From the NCBI GenBank assembly GCA_036384795.1, contig DASVLP010000035.1, positions 1 to 36,920 of the forward strand: 36,920 bases of DNA, written 5' to 3'. The number at the start of each line of letters is the position of its first letter. Position 1 is the stretch's first letter. The notes beneath the pieces are model-generated. The model did not search any database. It saw only the letters and a list, made by a program, of their open reading frames with translations, and was not told where the DNA came from. The DNA is from Andeanibacterium sp036384795 (GTDB lineage: Bacteria > Pseudomonadota > Alphaproteobacteria > Sphingomonadales > Sphingomonadaceae). Positions 1-7,706 of this stretch are shown piece after piece. The position numbers were made by a program, and so were the translations under genes.

Positions 1-93
1 CTGCGGCTGCGCTGCGGGCGCGGCCTTGCAGCCGGCGAGCAGCAGCGGGGCTGGCAGCAGCCCGAGCAACGCGGTAGTAAGCCGAGACCCCAT
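1..93 (-). CDS. N-terminus of a lipoprotein gene (truncated by window edge)
   Basis: Read on the minus strand, an ATG at 93 opens a frame that runs off the left edge after 31 codons. The residues form a textbook lipoprotein signal peptide: a short N-terminus with one Arg (MGSRLT), a Leu/Ala/Pro-rich hydrophobic core, then a lipobox LAGC with the lipidated Cys at residue 22 and an Ala/Pro/Gln-rich linker. The product is therefore probably exported and lipid-anchored by the Lgt/LspA pathway. The function of the mature domain cannot be told because it lies outside the window. It diverges from the next gene across only 31 bases, so the two genes share a very small control region. Confidence 0.6.
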   Translation of the reverse strand, partial: MGSRLTTALLGLLPAPLLLAGCKAAPAAQPQ

Positions 94-124
94 CGGGGCG
101 CATATTTCGGGCAACGAGGACACG

Positions 125-472
125 ATGGCAACCGCAAACCGAGCCCGAACCGGCGGCCCTCGCATCTGGCCGCGGCTGCTGCTGGGCTTCGTCGTGCTCG
201 TCGCCGGGCTCGGCTGGTACTACCACGCCGACGTGATGGCGCGCGCGGTGGCGGGAACCGCCTACGGCGCCCGCGTCGGCTGTTCGTGCCGCTTCGTCGG
301 CGGGCGCAGCTTGGGCGATTGCCGCAAGGACTTCGAGCCGGGAATGAGCATGGTGCGCTTGAGCGAAGACCGCGAAGCGAAGAGCGTCACCGCCAGCGTG
401 CCGTTGCTGGCGAGCGCGACCGCGACTTATCGGGCAGGCTTCGGCTGCGTGCTGGAGCCGTGGCCGCGCTGA
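125..472 (+). CDS. Small membrane-anchored, cysteine-containing hypothetical protein
   Basis: 115 residues. The ATG at 125 is preferred because GAGGA lies just upstream (116-120), and because starting further upstream would overlap the divergent lipoprotein gene and add a Ser-rich tail. Residues about 17-33 form one hydrophobic segment after an Arg-rich N-terminus, giving a single N-terminal membrane anchor or uncleaved signal. The rest is predicted periplasmic and carries four cysteines (C53, C55, C66, C108), enough for two disulfides. The C53-S-C55 pair followed by GRSLGDC is the most distinctive part. I believe similar short proteins occur in other sphingomonads, but I cannot assign a function. 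The stop lies 5 bases from the stop of the convergent mnmA. Confidence 0.6.
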   Translation: MATANRARTGGPRIWPRLLLGFVVLVAGLGWYYHADVMARAVAGTAYGARVGCSCRFVGGRSLGDCRKDFEPGMSMVRLSEDREAKSVTASVPLLASATATYRAGFGCVLEPWPR

Positions 473-477
473 GCCGC

Positions 478-1659
478 TCAGCCGGCGGCCACGGTTTCTT
501 CGATCCACCCGCCGCCGACCACGCGCTCGCCGGCATAGATCACCGCCGCCTGCCCCGGCGCGACGCCGAATTCGGGCGTGGCGAAGCGGATCAGGCACTC
601 CGCGCCGTCGCCCAGCGATCCCTCGAGCGCGACCGGAACCGGTTTCGCCAGCGAGCGGACTTTCGCGGTAAGCGCAGCATCGGGCAACAGGCCGATCCGA
701 TTGGTTCCAGCAAGGCGCGCGGCGGTCACGCCGAGCATCCGCTTCGGGCCGACCAGCACGCGCGCGTTCGCCGCGTCGAGCGCGACGACGTAGAGCGGTT
801 CGGCCTGTCCGCCGATCTCCAGCCCCCGCCGCTGGCCGACGGTGAAGCCGATCACGCCGGGGTGCTTGCCGAGCACTTCGCCGCTCGCCGCGTGGACTAT
901 CGCGCCGGGCACGCCGCCCTCGGGCCGCAGCGAGCGCACGATCCGCGCGTAGTTTCCGTCGGGCACGAAGCAGATGTCCTGGCTGTCGGGCTTGGCCGCG
1001 ACCTTGAGCCCCGCCTCCTGGGCGAGCGCGCGGACTTGCGGCTTGGGCAGGCCGCCCAGCGGAAAGCGCAGGAACGCGAGCTGCTCTTCGGTGGTCGCGA
1101 ACAGGAAATAGGACTGATCACGCGCCGGATCGAGCGCCCTATGCAATTCGAATCTGGGCAGTTCGGGCCCCGCGGCAACGGTCACGCGGCGGACATAGTG
1201 CCCGGTCGCCAGGCAATCGGCGCCGAGTTCTTTCGCCATCGCCAGCAGGTCGGTGAACTTGGGGCCCATGTTGCAGCGGATGCACGGCACGGGAGTGCGG
1301 CCGGCGACGTATTCGTCCGCGAAGCGCTCGACCACTTCCTCGCGAAAATTCGTCTCGTGGTCGAACACGTAATGGGCGATGCCCAGCCGGTCGGCGACGG
1401 CGCGCGCGTCGCGAATGTCGTCGCCGGCGCAGCAGGCGCCCTTGCGCCCGGTCGCCGCGCCGTAATCGTAAAGCTGCAGCGTGATGCCGACCACTTCGGC
1501 GCCGATGGCGGCCGCCAGCGCGGCGGTGACCGAGGAATCGACCCCGCCCGACATCGCGACGACGATCCGGCACTCGCGCGCAGGGCGCGGCAGGTCGAAC
1601 AGCGCGGCGGGATCGAGCGCGGGCTGGAGGCAGGTCGTGGCATTCATCGCGCGCGCCAT
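478..1659 (-). CDS. mnmA: tRNA-specific 2-thiouridylase MnmA
   Basis: Cytoplasmic enzyme that adenylates and then thiolates U34 of the tRNAs for Lys, Glu and Gln. The PP-loop ATP-binding motif SGGVDSS is at about residues 37-43. The two catalytic cysteines are recognisable in TPVPCIRCN and in SQDICFVPDGNY, and the alphaproteobacterial ACCAGDDI segment lies between the PP-loop and the first catalytic Cys. Length (393 aa from this start) is normal for the family. The start is uncertain: ATG at 1659 and ATG at 1647 are both in frame and neither has a clear ribosome binding site. A further upstream in-frame ATG (1701) would add an Arg-rich stretch unlike MnmA. The gene is transcribed divergently from the gene at 1766. 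Confidence 0.95.
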   Translation of the reverse strand: MARAMNATTCLQPALDPAALFDLPRPARECRIVVAMSGGVDSSVTAALAAAIGAEVVGITLQLYDYGAATGRKGACCAGDDIRDARAVADRLGIAHYVFDHETNFREEVVERFADEYVAGRTPVPCIRCNMGPKFTDLLAMAKELGADCLATGHYVRRVTVAAGPELPRFELHRALDPARDQSYFLFATTEEQLAFLRFPLGGLPKPQVRALAQEAGLKVAAKPDSQDICFVPDGNYARIVRSLRPEGGVPGAIVHAASGEVLGKHPGVIGFTVGQRRGLEIGGQAEPLYVVALDAANARVLVGPKRMLGVTAARLAGTNRIGLLPDAALTAKVRSLAKPVPVALEGSLGDGAECLIRFATPEFGVAPGQAAVIYAGERVVGGGWIEETVAAG

Positions 1660-1711
1660 ACAGGAACCGCGGCTTCGCGGCAAAGCGCGGGCGCCGTTCA
1701 ACCCTAAACGC

Positions 1712-1731
1712 GCGGTAAACCGCGGCTTTAC
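1712..1731. promoter_or_regulatory. Overlapping inverted repeats in the mnmA / sciP-operon divergent region
   Basis: The 106-base gap between the divergent starts of mnmA and the gene at 1766 holds two overlapping palindromes: GCGGT-AA-ACCGC (1712-1723) and GTAAA-N7-TTTAC (1715-1731). Dyad symmetry here would suit an operator. The half-sites do not match the CtrA TTAA-N7-TTAA consensus, so no regulator is proposed. The element is seen directly; its role is inference. Confidence 0.3.
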
Positions 1732-1765
1732 AGGTTTTTGACCAACCCCGCTCTAAAACCCGCGC

Positions 1766-2089
1766 ATGTACGAGGGGACCATCCAGCAGGCCGGGGAGGC
1801 CGAGGCCGCGGCGGAGCCCGCCGGCGAGGGCTTGCGCGCGCTGAGCTGGGCCGAGCTGTCCGCCCGGCTGAGCGTCGCCCACGATTTCCGGCGGCTCATG
1901 GGGCCTGAAGGGCAGCACGGCGCATGCAGCTTCAATCCCTCCTCCGCCCGGCACATTGCGGCGCTCGGGGCTGCGCTAGGCGAGGGAAAACCAGGAATTA
2001 ACCCGATTGCTTTAAACGATGGAAAAATGACGGACAGCATGGACTTCGCCACACACGACGCCGCCAGGGACGACCGGGGAAGCGAATGA
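1766..2089 (+). CDS. Hypothetical protein translationally coupled to SciP
   Basis: 107 residues, unrecognised domain. The sequence starts MYEGTIQQAGE, has an Ala/Glu-rich N-terminal third, a helical segment around LSWAELSARLSVAHDFRRL, and a polar, Asp-rich C-terminus. There are no membrane segments or signal peptide, so it is probably cytosolic. Its TGA overlaps the ATG of the next gene (ATGA, 2086-2089), which makes co-translation with SciP likely. I see no clear Shine-Dalgarno before the ATG at 1766, so the message may be nearly leaderless. The coupling suggests a role in the same process as SciP, but nothing in the sequence says which. Confidence 0.65.
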   Translation: MYEGTIQQAGEAEAAAEPAGEGLRALSWAELSARLSVAHDFRRLMGPEGQHGACSFNPSSARHIAALGAALGEGKPGINPIALNDGKMTDSMDFATHDAARDDRGSE

Positions 2090-2385
2090 TCGAGAATCAG
2101 AAAATCCGACCTGCGCAGGTGATCGGCCCGCTCGGCGAGCCGCTGACCGTCGGCGACCTGCCGCCGGCCAACACCAAGCGCTGGGTCGTGCGCCGCAAGG
2201 CCGAAGTGGTCGCAGCGGTGAACGGCGGGCTGCTGACGATCGACGAAGTGCTCGATCGCTATGGCCTGACGCTGGAGGAGTTCGCCTCGTGGCAGCGCGC
2301 TGTCGACCGTTCGGGCATGCAGGGCCTGCGCGTGACCCGCATCCAGCACTACCGCGACCTCTACGAGCGCCAGCTCAAATATTGA
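2086..2385 (+). CDS. sciP: SciP-type CtrA inhibitor (DUF1153 family)
   Basis: 99 residues. The conserved DUF1153 signature is present: GPLGEPLTVGDLP near the N-terminus, then TKRWVVRRKAEVVAAV and a helix-turn-helix region (about 36-75) with GLLTIDEVLDRYGLTLEEFASW, ending in the conserved QHYRDLYE. In Caulobacter this family (SciP) binds the master regulator CtrA and blocks transcription of CtrA target genes such as flagellar and cell-cycle genes. That activity is inferred here from family membership. The length is normal. GGGGAAG lies just upstream, inside the end of the preceding gene, with which the ATG overlaps. A strong terminator follows 24 bases after the stop, so sciP is the last gene of its unit. 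Confidence 0.92.
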   Translation: MIENQKIRPAQVIGPLGEPLTVGDLPPANTKRWVVRRKAEVVAAVNGGLLTIDEVLDRYGLTLEEFASWQRAVDRSGMQGLRVTRIQHYRDLYERQLKY

Positions 2386-2409
2386 CGCGTCCGCGCGATC
2401 CTCAGCGAG

Positions 2410-2437
2410 AAAAGGGGCCGGAGTTCGGCCCCTTTTT
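2410..2437 (+). terminator. Rho-independent terminator after sciP
   Basis: A perfect 11-bp stem (left arm 2410-2420, right arm 2426-2436) with a 5-base GAGTT loop. The stem core is GGGGCCG/CGGCCCC and is followed by a T-run. The symmetric A-run on the left could also allow termination from the other strand. Confidence 0.9.
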
Positions 2438-2519
2438 GCATTTCCGGGCCGGAATCCACTTCTCATGCGTTTTGCGCTAACCCGGGCCGGGATGGCCGGA
2501 TGAAAGAGGAGCAGGGAAA

Positions 2520-2786
2520 ATGGGTTGGATTATCGCACTGATCGTCGGCGGCATCGCCGGCTGGCTCGCGAGCATCATCATGCGCCGCGATTCCTCGATG
2601 GGAATTTTCTGGAACATCGTGGTCGGCTGCGTCGGCTCGGTGATCGGTAATGCCGTGGCCGGGCCGTTGCTCGGCATCGGCGGCAGCGTGCAGGAATTCT
2701 CGGTGGTCGGCCTGCTGATCGCGATCCTCGGCGCCGTGATCCTCCTGGGCATAGTCAACCTTGTCCAACGCGGCAGCGTGCGCTAA
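2520..2786 (+). CDS. GlsB/YeaQ/YmgE-family small membrane protein
   Basis: 88 residues, almost entirely hydrophobic and glycine-rich, with three predicted membrane helices (about 2-22, 29-50 and 58-82). The start MGWIIALIVGGIAGWLAS and the pattern GNAVAGPLLGIGG are typical of the transglycosylase-associated / YeaQ family of inner-membrane proteins, which are often stress-induced but poorly understood. A good Shine-Dalgarno (AGAGGAG) lies just upstream. The gene stands alone between two terminators, so it is probably a single-gene unit. There is no enzymatic motif, and the historical name transglycosylase-associated should not be read as an activity. Confidence 0.9.
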   Translation: MGWIIALIVGGIAGWLASIIMRRDSSMGIFWNIVVGCVGSVIGNAVAGPLLGIGGSVQEFSVVGLLIAILGAVILLGIVNLVQRGSVR

Positions 2787-2813
2787 ACGCGTACCGGACG
2801 CGAGACGACCGGA

Positions 2814-2849
2814 GGGGCGGGCGGCTTTCTGGCCGGAACCGCCCCTTTT
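2814..2849 (+). terminator. Probable terminator after the GlsB-like gene
   Basis: GGGGCGG (2814-2820) pairs perfectly with CCGCCCC (2839-2845) across an 18-base loop and is followed directly by TTTT. It is weaker than the sciP terminator because of the long loop and the short T-run. Confidence 0.65.
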
Positions 2850-3018
2850 CGCAGTAAAATGCCTCCGTCGGGCGGAAATCGTCCCCGGCAGAGCGTGGAT
2901 TGTTGCCTGACGGGGGTCGCAGTAGAGCCGGCGAGGAAATGCCGTCGCTATTGCCGACGGTGATTTATTGGGGTAATACACCTGTCGCCATCGACGGGAT
3001 TTCGGGATTCTTGGCCAG

Positions 3019-4215
3019 ATGAATTACGAGACGACCGTTGACGCCAGCACCGGGAGCGCCTTCGCCGAAGGCGATCCGCTGGCCGAGGTCGAGCGCGAGG
3101 AGCGGGCGGATCGCAAGCGCTGGCTGTGGATCGGCGGCGCGGTGGTCGTCGTGCTCGCGATCGCGCTGTTCCTCGTCACTCGCGGCGGCGGCAGCGACCT
3201 TCCGCCGGACAGCCAGAATCAGGCACCCGCGATCACCGTCGTTGTGCCTGGACGGACCACGATCGAAGGCACGATCACTGCAACCGGCTCGCTCGCCGCG
3301 CGGCGCGAGATGCCGCTGGGCGTGGTCGGCGACGGCGGCCGCGTGGTTTCGGTTCCGGTCGATGCCGGCCAATGGGTGCACGCGGGCCAGGTTCTCGCGG
3401 TGATCGACCGCGCGGTGCAGAACCAGCAGGCGCTCAGCGCCAAGGCCAACATCGACGTCGCCAGGGCGGATGCCGAACTCGCCGAGGCCAATCTCGAGCG
3501 TGCGACCAAGCTGATCGCCCGCGGGTTCATCTCGAAGGCGGACATCGACCAGCTCACCGCCACCCGCGATGCCGCGCGGGCGCGGGTCAAGGTCGCGCAG
3601 GCGCAGTACGACGAGCTGCTTGCCCGCAATGCGCGGATCAACATCGTGGCGCCGGCTTCGGGGCTGCTGCTGTCGCGCAACGTCGAGCCGGGCCAGGTGG
3701 TCAGCCCCGGCGGGAACGCGTTGTTCAACGTCGCCAAGGACGGGCAGATGGAAATGCTCGCCCAGGTGGGCGAGGAAGATCTCGCCAAGCTGTCCGTCGG
3801 CAAGACCGCCACGGTCGTCCCGGTCGGCACCGAGCAAAGCTTCACCGGCCAGATCTGGCAGCTTTCGCCGACCATCGACCAGCAGAGCCGGCAAGGCACC
3901 GTGCGGATCGCGCTCGCCTGGCACCCGGGGCTGCGCCCCGGCGGGTTCGCCAGCGCGACGATCAACAGCGGAGCGGTATCGGCGCCGATGCTGCCCGAAT
4001 CCGCGATCCAGAACGACGAGCAGGGCAGCTTCGTCTATGTCGTCGGCCCGGACGACAAGGTCCAGCGCCGCGCGGTCAAGACCGGGCTCGTCACCGAGAA
4101 CGGGATCGTCATCTCCCAAGGCCTGACCGGCAACGAGAAAGTGGTGGAGCGCGCGGGCGGGTTCCTCTCGCCGGGCGACAAGATAAGGCCGAAGCTCGCC
4201 CCGAGCACGAAGTAG
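3019..4215 (+). CDS. RND efflux pump periplasmic adaptor (membrane fusion protein)
   Basis: 398 residues. A roughly 34-residue cytosolic N-terminus is followed by one membrane helix (about 35-54). Next come the barrel-sandwich half-motif (VVSVPVDAGQWVHAGQVLAVID), a coiled-coil hairpin rich in Ala, Glu and Lys (about 140-200), the second half-motif (APASGLLLSRNVEPGQVV) and a beta-barrel plus membrane-proximal domain ending near GDKIRPKL. There is no lipobox, so the adaptor is anchored by its helix, as in MdtA-like members that keep a transmembrane segment. It bridges the inner-membrane RND pump and an outer-membrane channel. The pump gene follows 7 bases downstream, so the two form an operon. 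No TolC-type channel gene is present nearby. The substrate is unknown. Confidence 0.93.
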   Translation: MNYETTVDASTGSAFAEGDPLAEVEREERADRKRWLWIGGAVVVVLAIALFLVTRGGGSDLPPDSQNQAPAITVVVPGRTTIEGTITATGSLAARREMPLGVVGDGGRVVSVPVDAGQWVHAGQVLAVIDRAVQNQQALSAKANIDVARADAELAEANLERATKLIARGFISKADIDQLTATRDAARARVKVAQAQYDELLARNARINIVAPASGLLLSRNVEPGQVVSPGGNALFNVAKDGQMEMLAQVGEEDLAKLSVGKTATVVPVGTEQSFTGQIWQLSPTIDQQSRQGTVRIALAWHPGLRPGGFASATINSGAVSAPMLPESAIQNDEQGSFVYVVGPDDKVQRRAVKTGLVTENGIVISQGLTGNEKVVERAGGFLSPGDKIRPKLAPSTK

Positions 4216-4222
4216 CGCTCCT

Positions 4223-7200
4223 GTGAATCTGCGCAATCTTTCCGCCTGGTCGATCCGCAACCCGGTCGTTCCGATCGTGCTGTTCCTCGGCCTGCTGATC
4301 GCGGGCGTGGTGTCGTTCAACCGAATGGACGTGAACCGGCAGCCCGACATCGATTTTCCCGCGGTCAACGTGTTCATCAGCCAGCCCGGCGCCGCGCCGA
4401 CCGAGATCGAGACCCAGATCACCCAGAAAGTCGAAGCGGCGATCCGCGGGATCAACGGGGTGGACGAAATCAGCTCGACCGCCTCGGAAGGCAGCAGCCA
4501 GACGACGGTTCAGTTCGTCATCGGCACCGACGTGAACGACGCCGTGAACGAGGTGAAGAACGCCGTCGACCAGATTCGCGGCGACTTGCCCGAAGGTATC
4601 CTCGAGCCGCAGATTTCGAAGATCGAGGCCGGCGGCAACGGACCGATCGGCTATTTCGCCGTTCGCGCCGACGACATGACGATGGAGCAGCTGAGCTGGT
4701 TCGTCGACGACACCGTTTCGCGCAAGCTGCTGGCGATCGACGGGATGGCAGCGGTCAGCCGCGCGGGCGGCGTCGACCGCGAGATCCGGGTGATCGTCGA
4801 TCCGGCTCGGATGCAGGCGCTCGGCGTCACCGCCAGCCAGATCAACCAGACCTTGCGGGCGGTGAACACCGACGCGGCGGGCGGCCAGGCCGAAATCGCC
4901 GGCTCGCGCCAGTCCGTGCGGGTGCTCGGCAACGCGCGCAACGCCTACGAGCTCGGCCAGACCCAGATCAATCTCGATGGCGGACGTTCGGTCAAGCTCG
5001 CCGACGTGGCCGATGTCTACGATGGCTATTCGGAGCAGACCTCGATCGCCAAGATCGACGGCAAGCAGGTGGTCACGTTCGGCATCGAGCGATCGAAGGG
5101 CGCGTCCGACGTCACGGTGTACGACGCGGCGATCAAGAAGATCGCGGAGCTCGAGAAGGAGAACCCCAGCGTCCACTTCACGCTGCTGTTCACCTCGGTC
5201 GACTACACCAAGGCGCAATATGCTACCTCGATGGAGGCAATGATCGAAGGCGCGGTGCTGGCGATCGTGGTGGTGTTCCTGTTCCTGCGCGATTGGCGCG
5301 CGACGATCATCAGCGCGGTCGCCATCCCGCTGTCGGCGATCCCCAGCTTCTGGTTCATGAGCATGCTCGGCTTCACCCTGAACGAGCTTTCGCTGCTCGC
5401 GCTGAGCCTGGTCGCGGGCGTGCTGGTCGATGACGCGATCGTCGAGATCGAGAACATCGTGCGGCACATGCGTATGGGCAAGACCGCATACCAGGCAGCG
5501 ATCGACGCGGCCGACGAAATCGGCCTGCCGGTGGTCGCGACGACCTTCTCGATCGTCGCGGTGTTCCTGCCGGTCGGGCTGATGCCGGGCGTCTCGGGGC
5601 AGTTCTTCAAGAACTTCGGGCTTACCGTGGTCGTCGCGGTGCTGATGAGCCTGGCGGTCGCGCGGATGATCACGCCGATGATCGCGGCCTATTTCCTCGA
5701 GGCCAAGGGCCACGCCGCGCACGGCGAAGGCCGGCTGATGGATATCTACCTGAAGATCCTCCACTGGTCGCTCGATACCCGCCTGGCGGACCACATGCGC
5801 GCGACGGTCGCGCGCGTGGCGGCGAGGCCTTTGTATCTCCTACCTCCATTGCTCGGGGCGGTGGCCGGCATCGTCGTGATCGCCGGGCGTCAGGCGCGCG
5901 CGGCGGCGGCGGTGGTCGCGGCCGGCGGCCAGAGCGGCGGCATCGGCACCGGGCGGATCGTGCTGCCGATCCTCGGCGGCGTGCTCGGGTTCGTCCTGCT
6001 GTTGGCGGTCACGGTCGCGCTCGGCGCGTTGTGGGGCTGGTACAAAGGCTTCGATCACAGCCGCTTCACCCGCTGGGTCCGCTCGTTCTCCGCGCGCGCG
6101 CGGCTGCTCGATCACCGCTTGTGGTGCTTCGGCATCGGTCTCGTCGCGCTGGGCGTCACCGTCACGCTGCTGGTCGAGCTGCCGCAGCAGTTCCAGCCCT
6201 TGGCAGACTCCGATTCCAGCCAGGCCAACATCGAAATGGTGCCCGGCACCACGATCGAGAGCACGGGAGTGGTCGCCGACCGGGTCGCCGCGCTGCTGCA
6301 AAAGCAGCCCGAAGTGCGGATGGTGATGGAGAACTACAGCGAGGCCTCCGGTCGCCTGTTCATCATGCTGCGCAAAGACCGCAAGGATACCAGCATCGAG
6401 TTCGAGCGCCGGCTGGCGCAGCAGTTCAAGGACATTCCCGACGCGCGGGTGACGTTCTCGTCGCAATCGGGCGGCGGAGGCACCGGGCGCGACATCTCGG
6501 TGATGCTGACCGGCTCCGACCCGGTGCAGCTCAACAAGACCGCGCAGACCCTGGTCGCCCAGATGCAGGGCATCAAAGGGCTCGTCGCGCCGCGCATCGC
6601 GGCCGATATCCAGCGCCCCGAGCTGGTGATCGTGCCGCGGCTGGATCTCGCGGCCGAGCTGGGCGTCACGACTTCGGCGCTGAGCCAGACGATCCGCATC
6701 GCGACGATCGGCGAGATCGACCAGAACGCGGCCAAGTTTTCGCTGTCCGACCGCCAGATCCCGATCCGGGTGATGCTGCCCAAAGTCTCGCGCCGCGACA
6801 TCTCGACGATCGAGAACCTGCCCGTGCCGGCAACCACCGGCTCGGTGCCGCTGAAGCGGGTCGCCGACATCCGCTTCGGTGCCGGGCCGACGCAGATCCA
6901 GCGCTACAACCAGTCGCGCCGGGTGTTCGTCGGCGCCGACCTTGCCGAAGGTGCGCTCAAGGGCCCGGTGATGGACGCGATCTACGCCACGCCGATCATG
7001 AAGCACCTGCCGCCGGGCGTGTCGAACGCCGCGGTGGGCGACGACAAGTGGCAGGCGGAGCTGATCCAGAACTTCATCGTCGCGGTGATCAGCGGCATCC
7101 TGATGGTGTTCGGGGTGCTGGTGCTGCTCTACCGCCGGTTCGTCTCGCCGCTGGTCAACATGACTTCGCTGCTGCTCGCGCCGCTCGGCGGGCTATTGGC

Positions 7201-7654
7201 GCTCGCGGTGTTCGGCCAGCCGATCTCGATCGCGGTCTACATCGGGGTGCTGATGCTGCTCGGCATCGTCGCCAAGAACTCGATCCTGCTGATCGACTTC
7301 GCGCTCGAGGAAATGGCCAAGGGCGCGAGCAAGACCGAGGCGATCATCGAGGCCGGGCACAAGCGCGCGCAGCCGATCGTGATGACCACGATGGCGATGA
7401 CCGCGGGCATGATCCCGACCGCGCTCTCGATCTCCGGCGACGCCGCGTGGCGCTCGCCGATGGGCACCACGGTGATCGGCGGGCTGCTGCTGTCGACCGC
7501 GCTGACCTTGCTGATCGTGCCGGCGGGCTTCAGCCTGGCGGACGGGCTCGAGAAGCGGCTCGGGCCGTGGCTGCGCCGCCGGATATTGACCTACAATCCC
7601 GACGACGAGGCCCATGGTGGCCGTCCGCGGCCTCAGGTCTATCCCGCGGAGTGA
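4223..7654 (+). CDS. RND-family efflux permease (AcrB/MdtC-like, HAE1 type)
   Basis: 1143 residues, GTG start 7 bases after the adaptor gene. This is the inner-membrane proton-driven pump subunit. The N-terminal membrane helix (about 12-33) leads into the porter domain, then TM2-6 with the proton-relay pair in LVAGVLVDDAIVEIEN and the RND signature GLTVVVAVLMS. The second half repeats the fold, with the relay Lys in GIVAKNSILLIDFALEEM and the PIVMTTMAMTAGMIP motif near the C-terminus. It is about 100 residues longer than the usual 1030-1050. The excess lies in the central linker (about 515-632), which carries two extra hydrophobic segments (about 535-553 and 579-607) separated by an Ala/Gly/Arg-rich stretch. 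The two TM halves and both porter repeats look intact, so a working pump is expected. The substrate cannot be predicted. Confidence 0.93.
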   Translation: MNLRNLSAWSIRNPVVPIVLFLGLLIAGVVSFNRMDVNRQPDIDFPAVNVFISQPGAAPTEIETQITQKVEAAIRGINGVDEISSTASEGSSQTTVQFVIGTDVNDAVNEVKNAVDQIRGDLPEGILEPQISKIEAGGNGPIGYFAVRADDMTMEQLSWFVDDTVSRKLLAIDGMAAVSRAGGVDREIRVIVDPARMQALGVTASQINQTLRAVNTDAAGGQAEIAGSRQSVRVLGNARNAYELGQTQINLDGGRSVKLADVADVYDGYSEQTSIAKIDGKQVVTFGIERSKGASDVTVYDAAIKKIAELEKENPSVHFTLLFTSVDYTKAQYATSMEAMIEGAVLAIVVVFLFLRDWRATIISAVAIPLSAIPSFWFMSMLGFTLNELSLLALSLVAGVLVDDAIVEIENIVRHMRMGKTAYQAAIDAADEIGLPVVATTFSIVAVFLPVGLMPGVSGQFFKNFGLTVVVAVLMSLAVARMITPMIAAYFLEAKGHAAHGEGRLMDIYLKILHWSLDTRLADHMRATVARVAARPLYLLPPLLGAVAGIVVIAGRQARAAAAVVAAGGQSGGIGTGRIVLPILGGVLGFVLLLAVTVALGALWGWYKGFDHSRFTRWVRSFSARARLLDHRLWCFGIGLVALGVTVTLLVELPQQFQPLADSDSSQANIEMVPGTTIESTGVVADRVAALLQKQPEVRMVMENYSEASGRLFIMLRKDRKDTSIEFERRLAQQFKDIPDARVTFSSQSGGGGTGRDISVMLTGSDPVQLNKTAQTLVAQMQGIKGLVAPRIAADIQRPELVIVPRLDLAAELGVTTSALSQTIRIATIGEIDQNAAKFSLSDRQIPIRVMLPKVSRRDISTIENLPVPATTGSVPLKRVADIRFGAGPTQIQRYNQSRRVFVGADLAEGALKGPVMDAIYATPIMKHLPPGVSNAAVGDDKWQAELIQNFIVAVISGILMVFGVLVLLYRRFVSPLVNMTSLLLAPLGGLLALAVFGQPISIAVYIGVLMLLGIVAKNSILLIDFALEEMAKGASKTEAIIEAGHKRAQPIVMTTMAMTAGMIPTALSISGDAAWRSPMGTTVIGGLLLSTALTLLIVPAGFSLADGLEKRLGPWLRRRILTYNPDDEAHGGRPRPQVYPAE

Positions 7655-7706
7655 CCCTCGTCCGGGTTTGACCGGGGGCACTCCGTCGCCTACCGGGCAT
7701 GAACCC

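Noticed and set aside
468..482. A perfect 6-bp hairpin (GCTGAG / CTCAGC, 3-base loop) spanning the convergent stop codons of the 125-472 gene and mnmA.
   Set aside because: There is no T-run on either side, and the symmetry can arise from the two facing TGA stops. It is too weak to call a terminator.
1997..2014. Two TTAA half-sites upstream of sciP resembling a CtrA binding site.
   Set aside because: The spacing is 10 bases instead of the 7 of the CtrA consensus, and the sites lie inside the coding region of the gene at 1766.
2942..2960. A 6-bp inverted repeat (CCGTCG / CGACGG) upstream of the RND adaptor gene, as a possible operator.
   Set aside because: It is short and G+C-rich, so it is easily expected by chance in this sequence. 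No adjacent regulator gene supports it.
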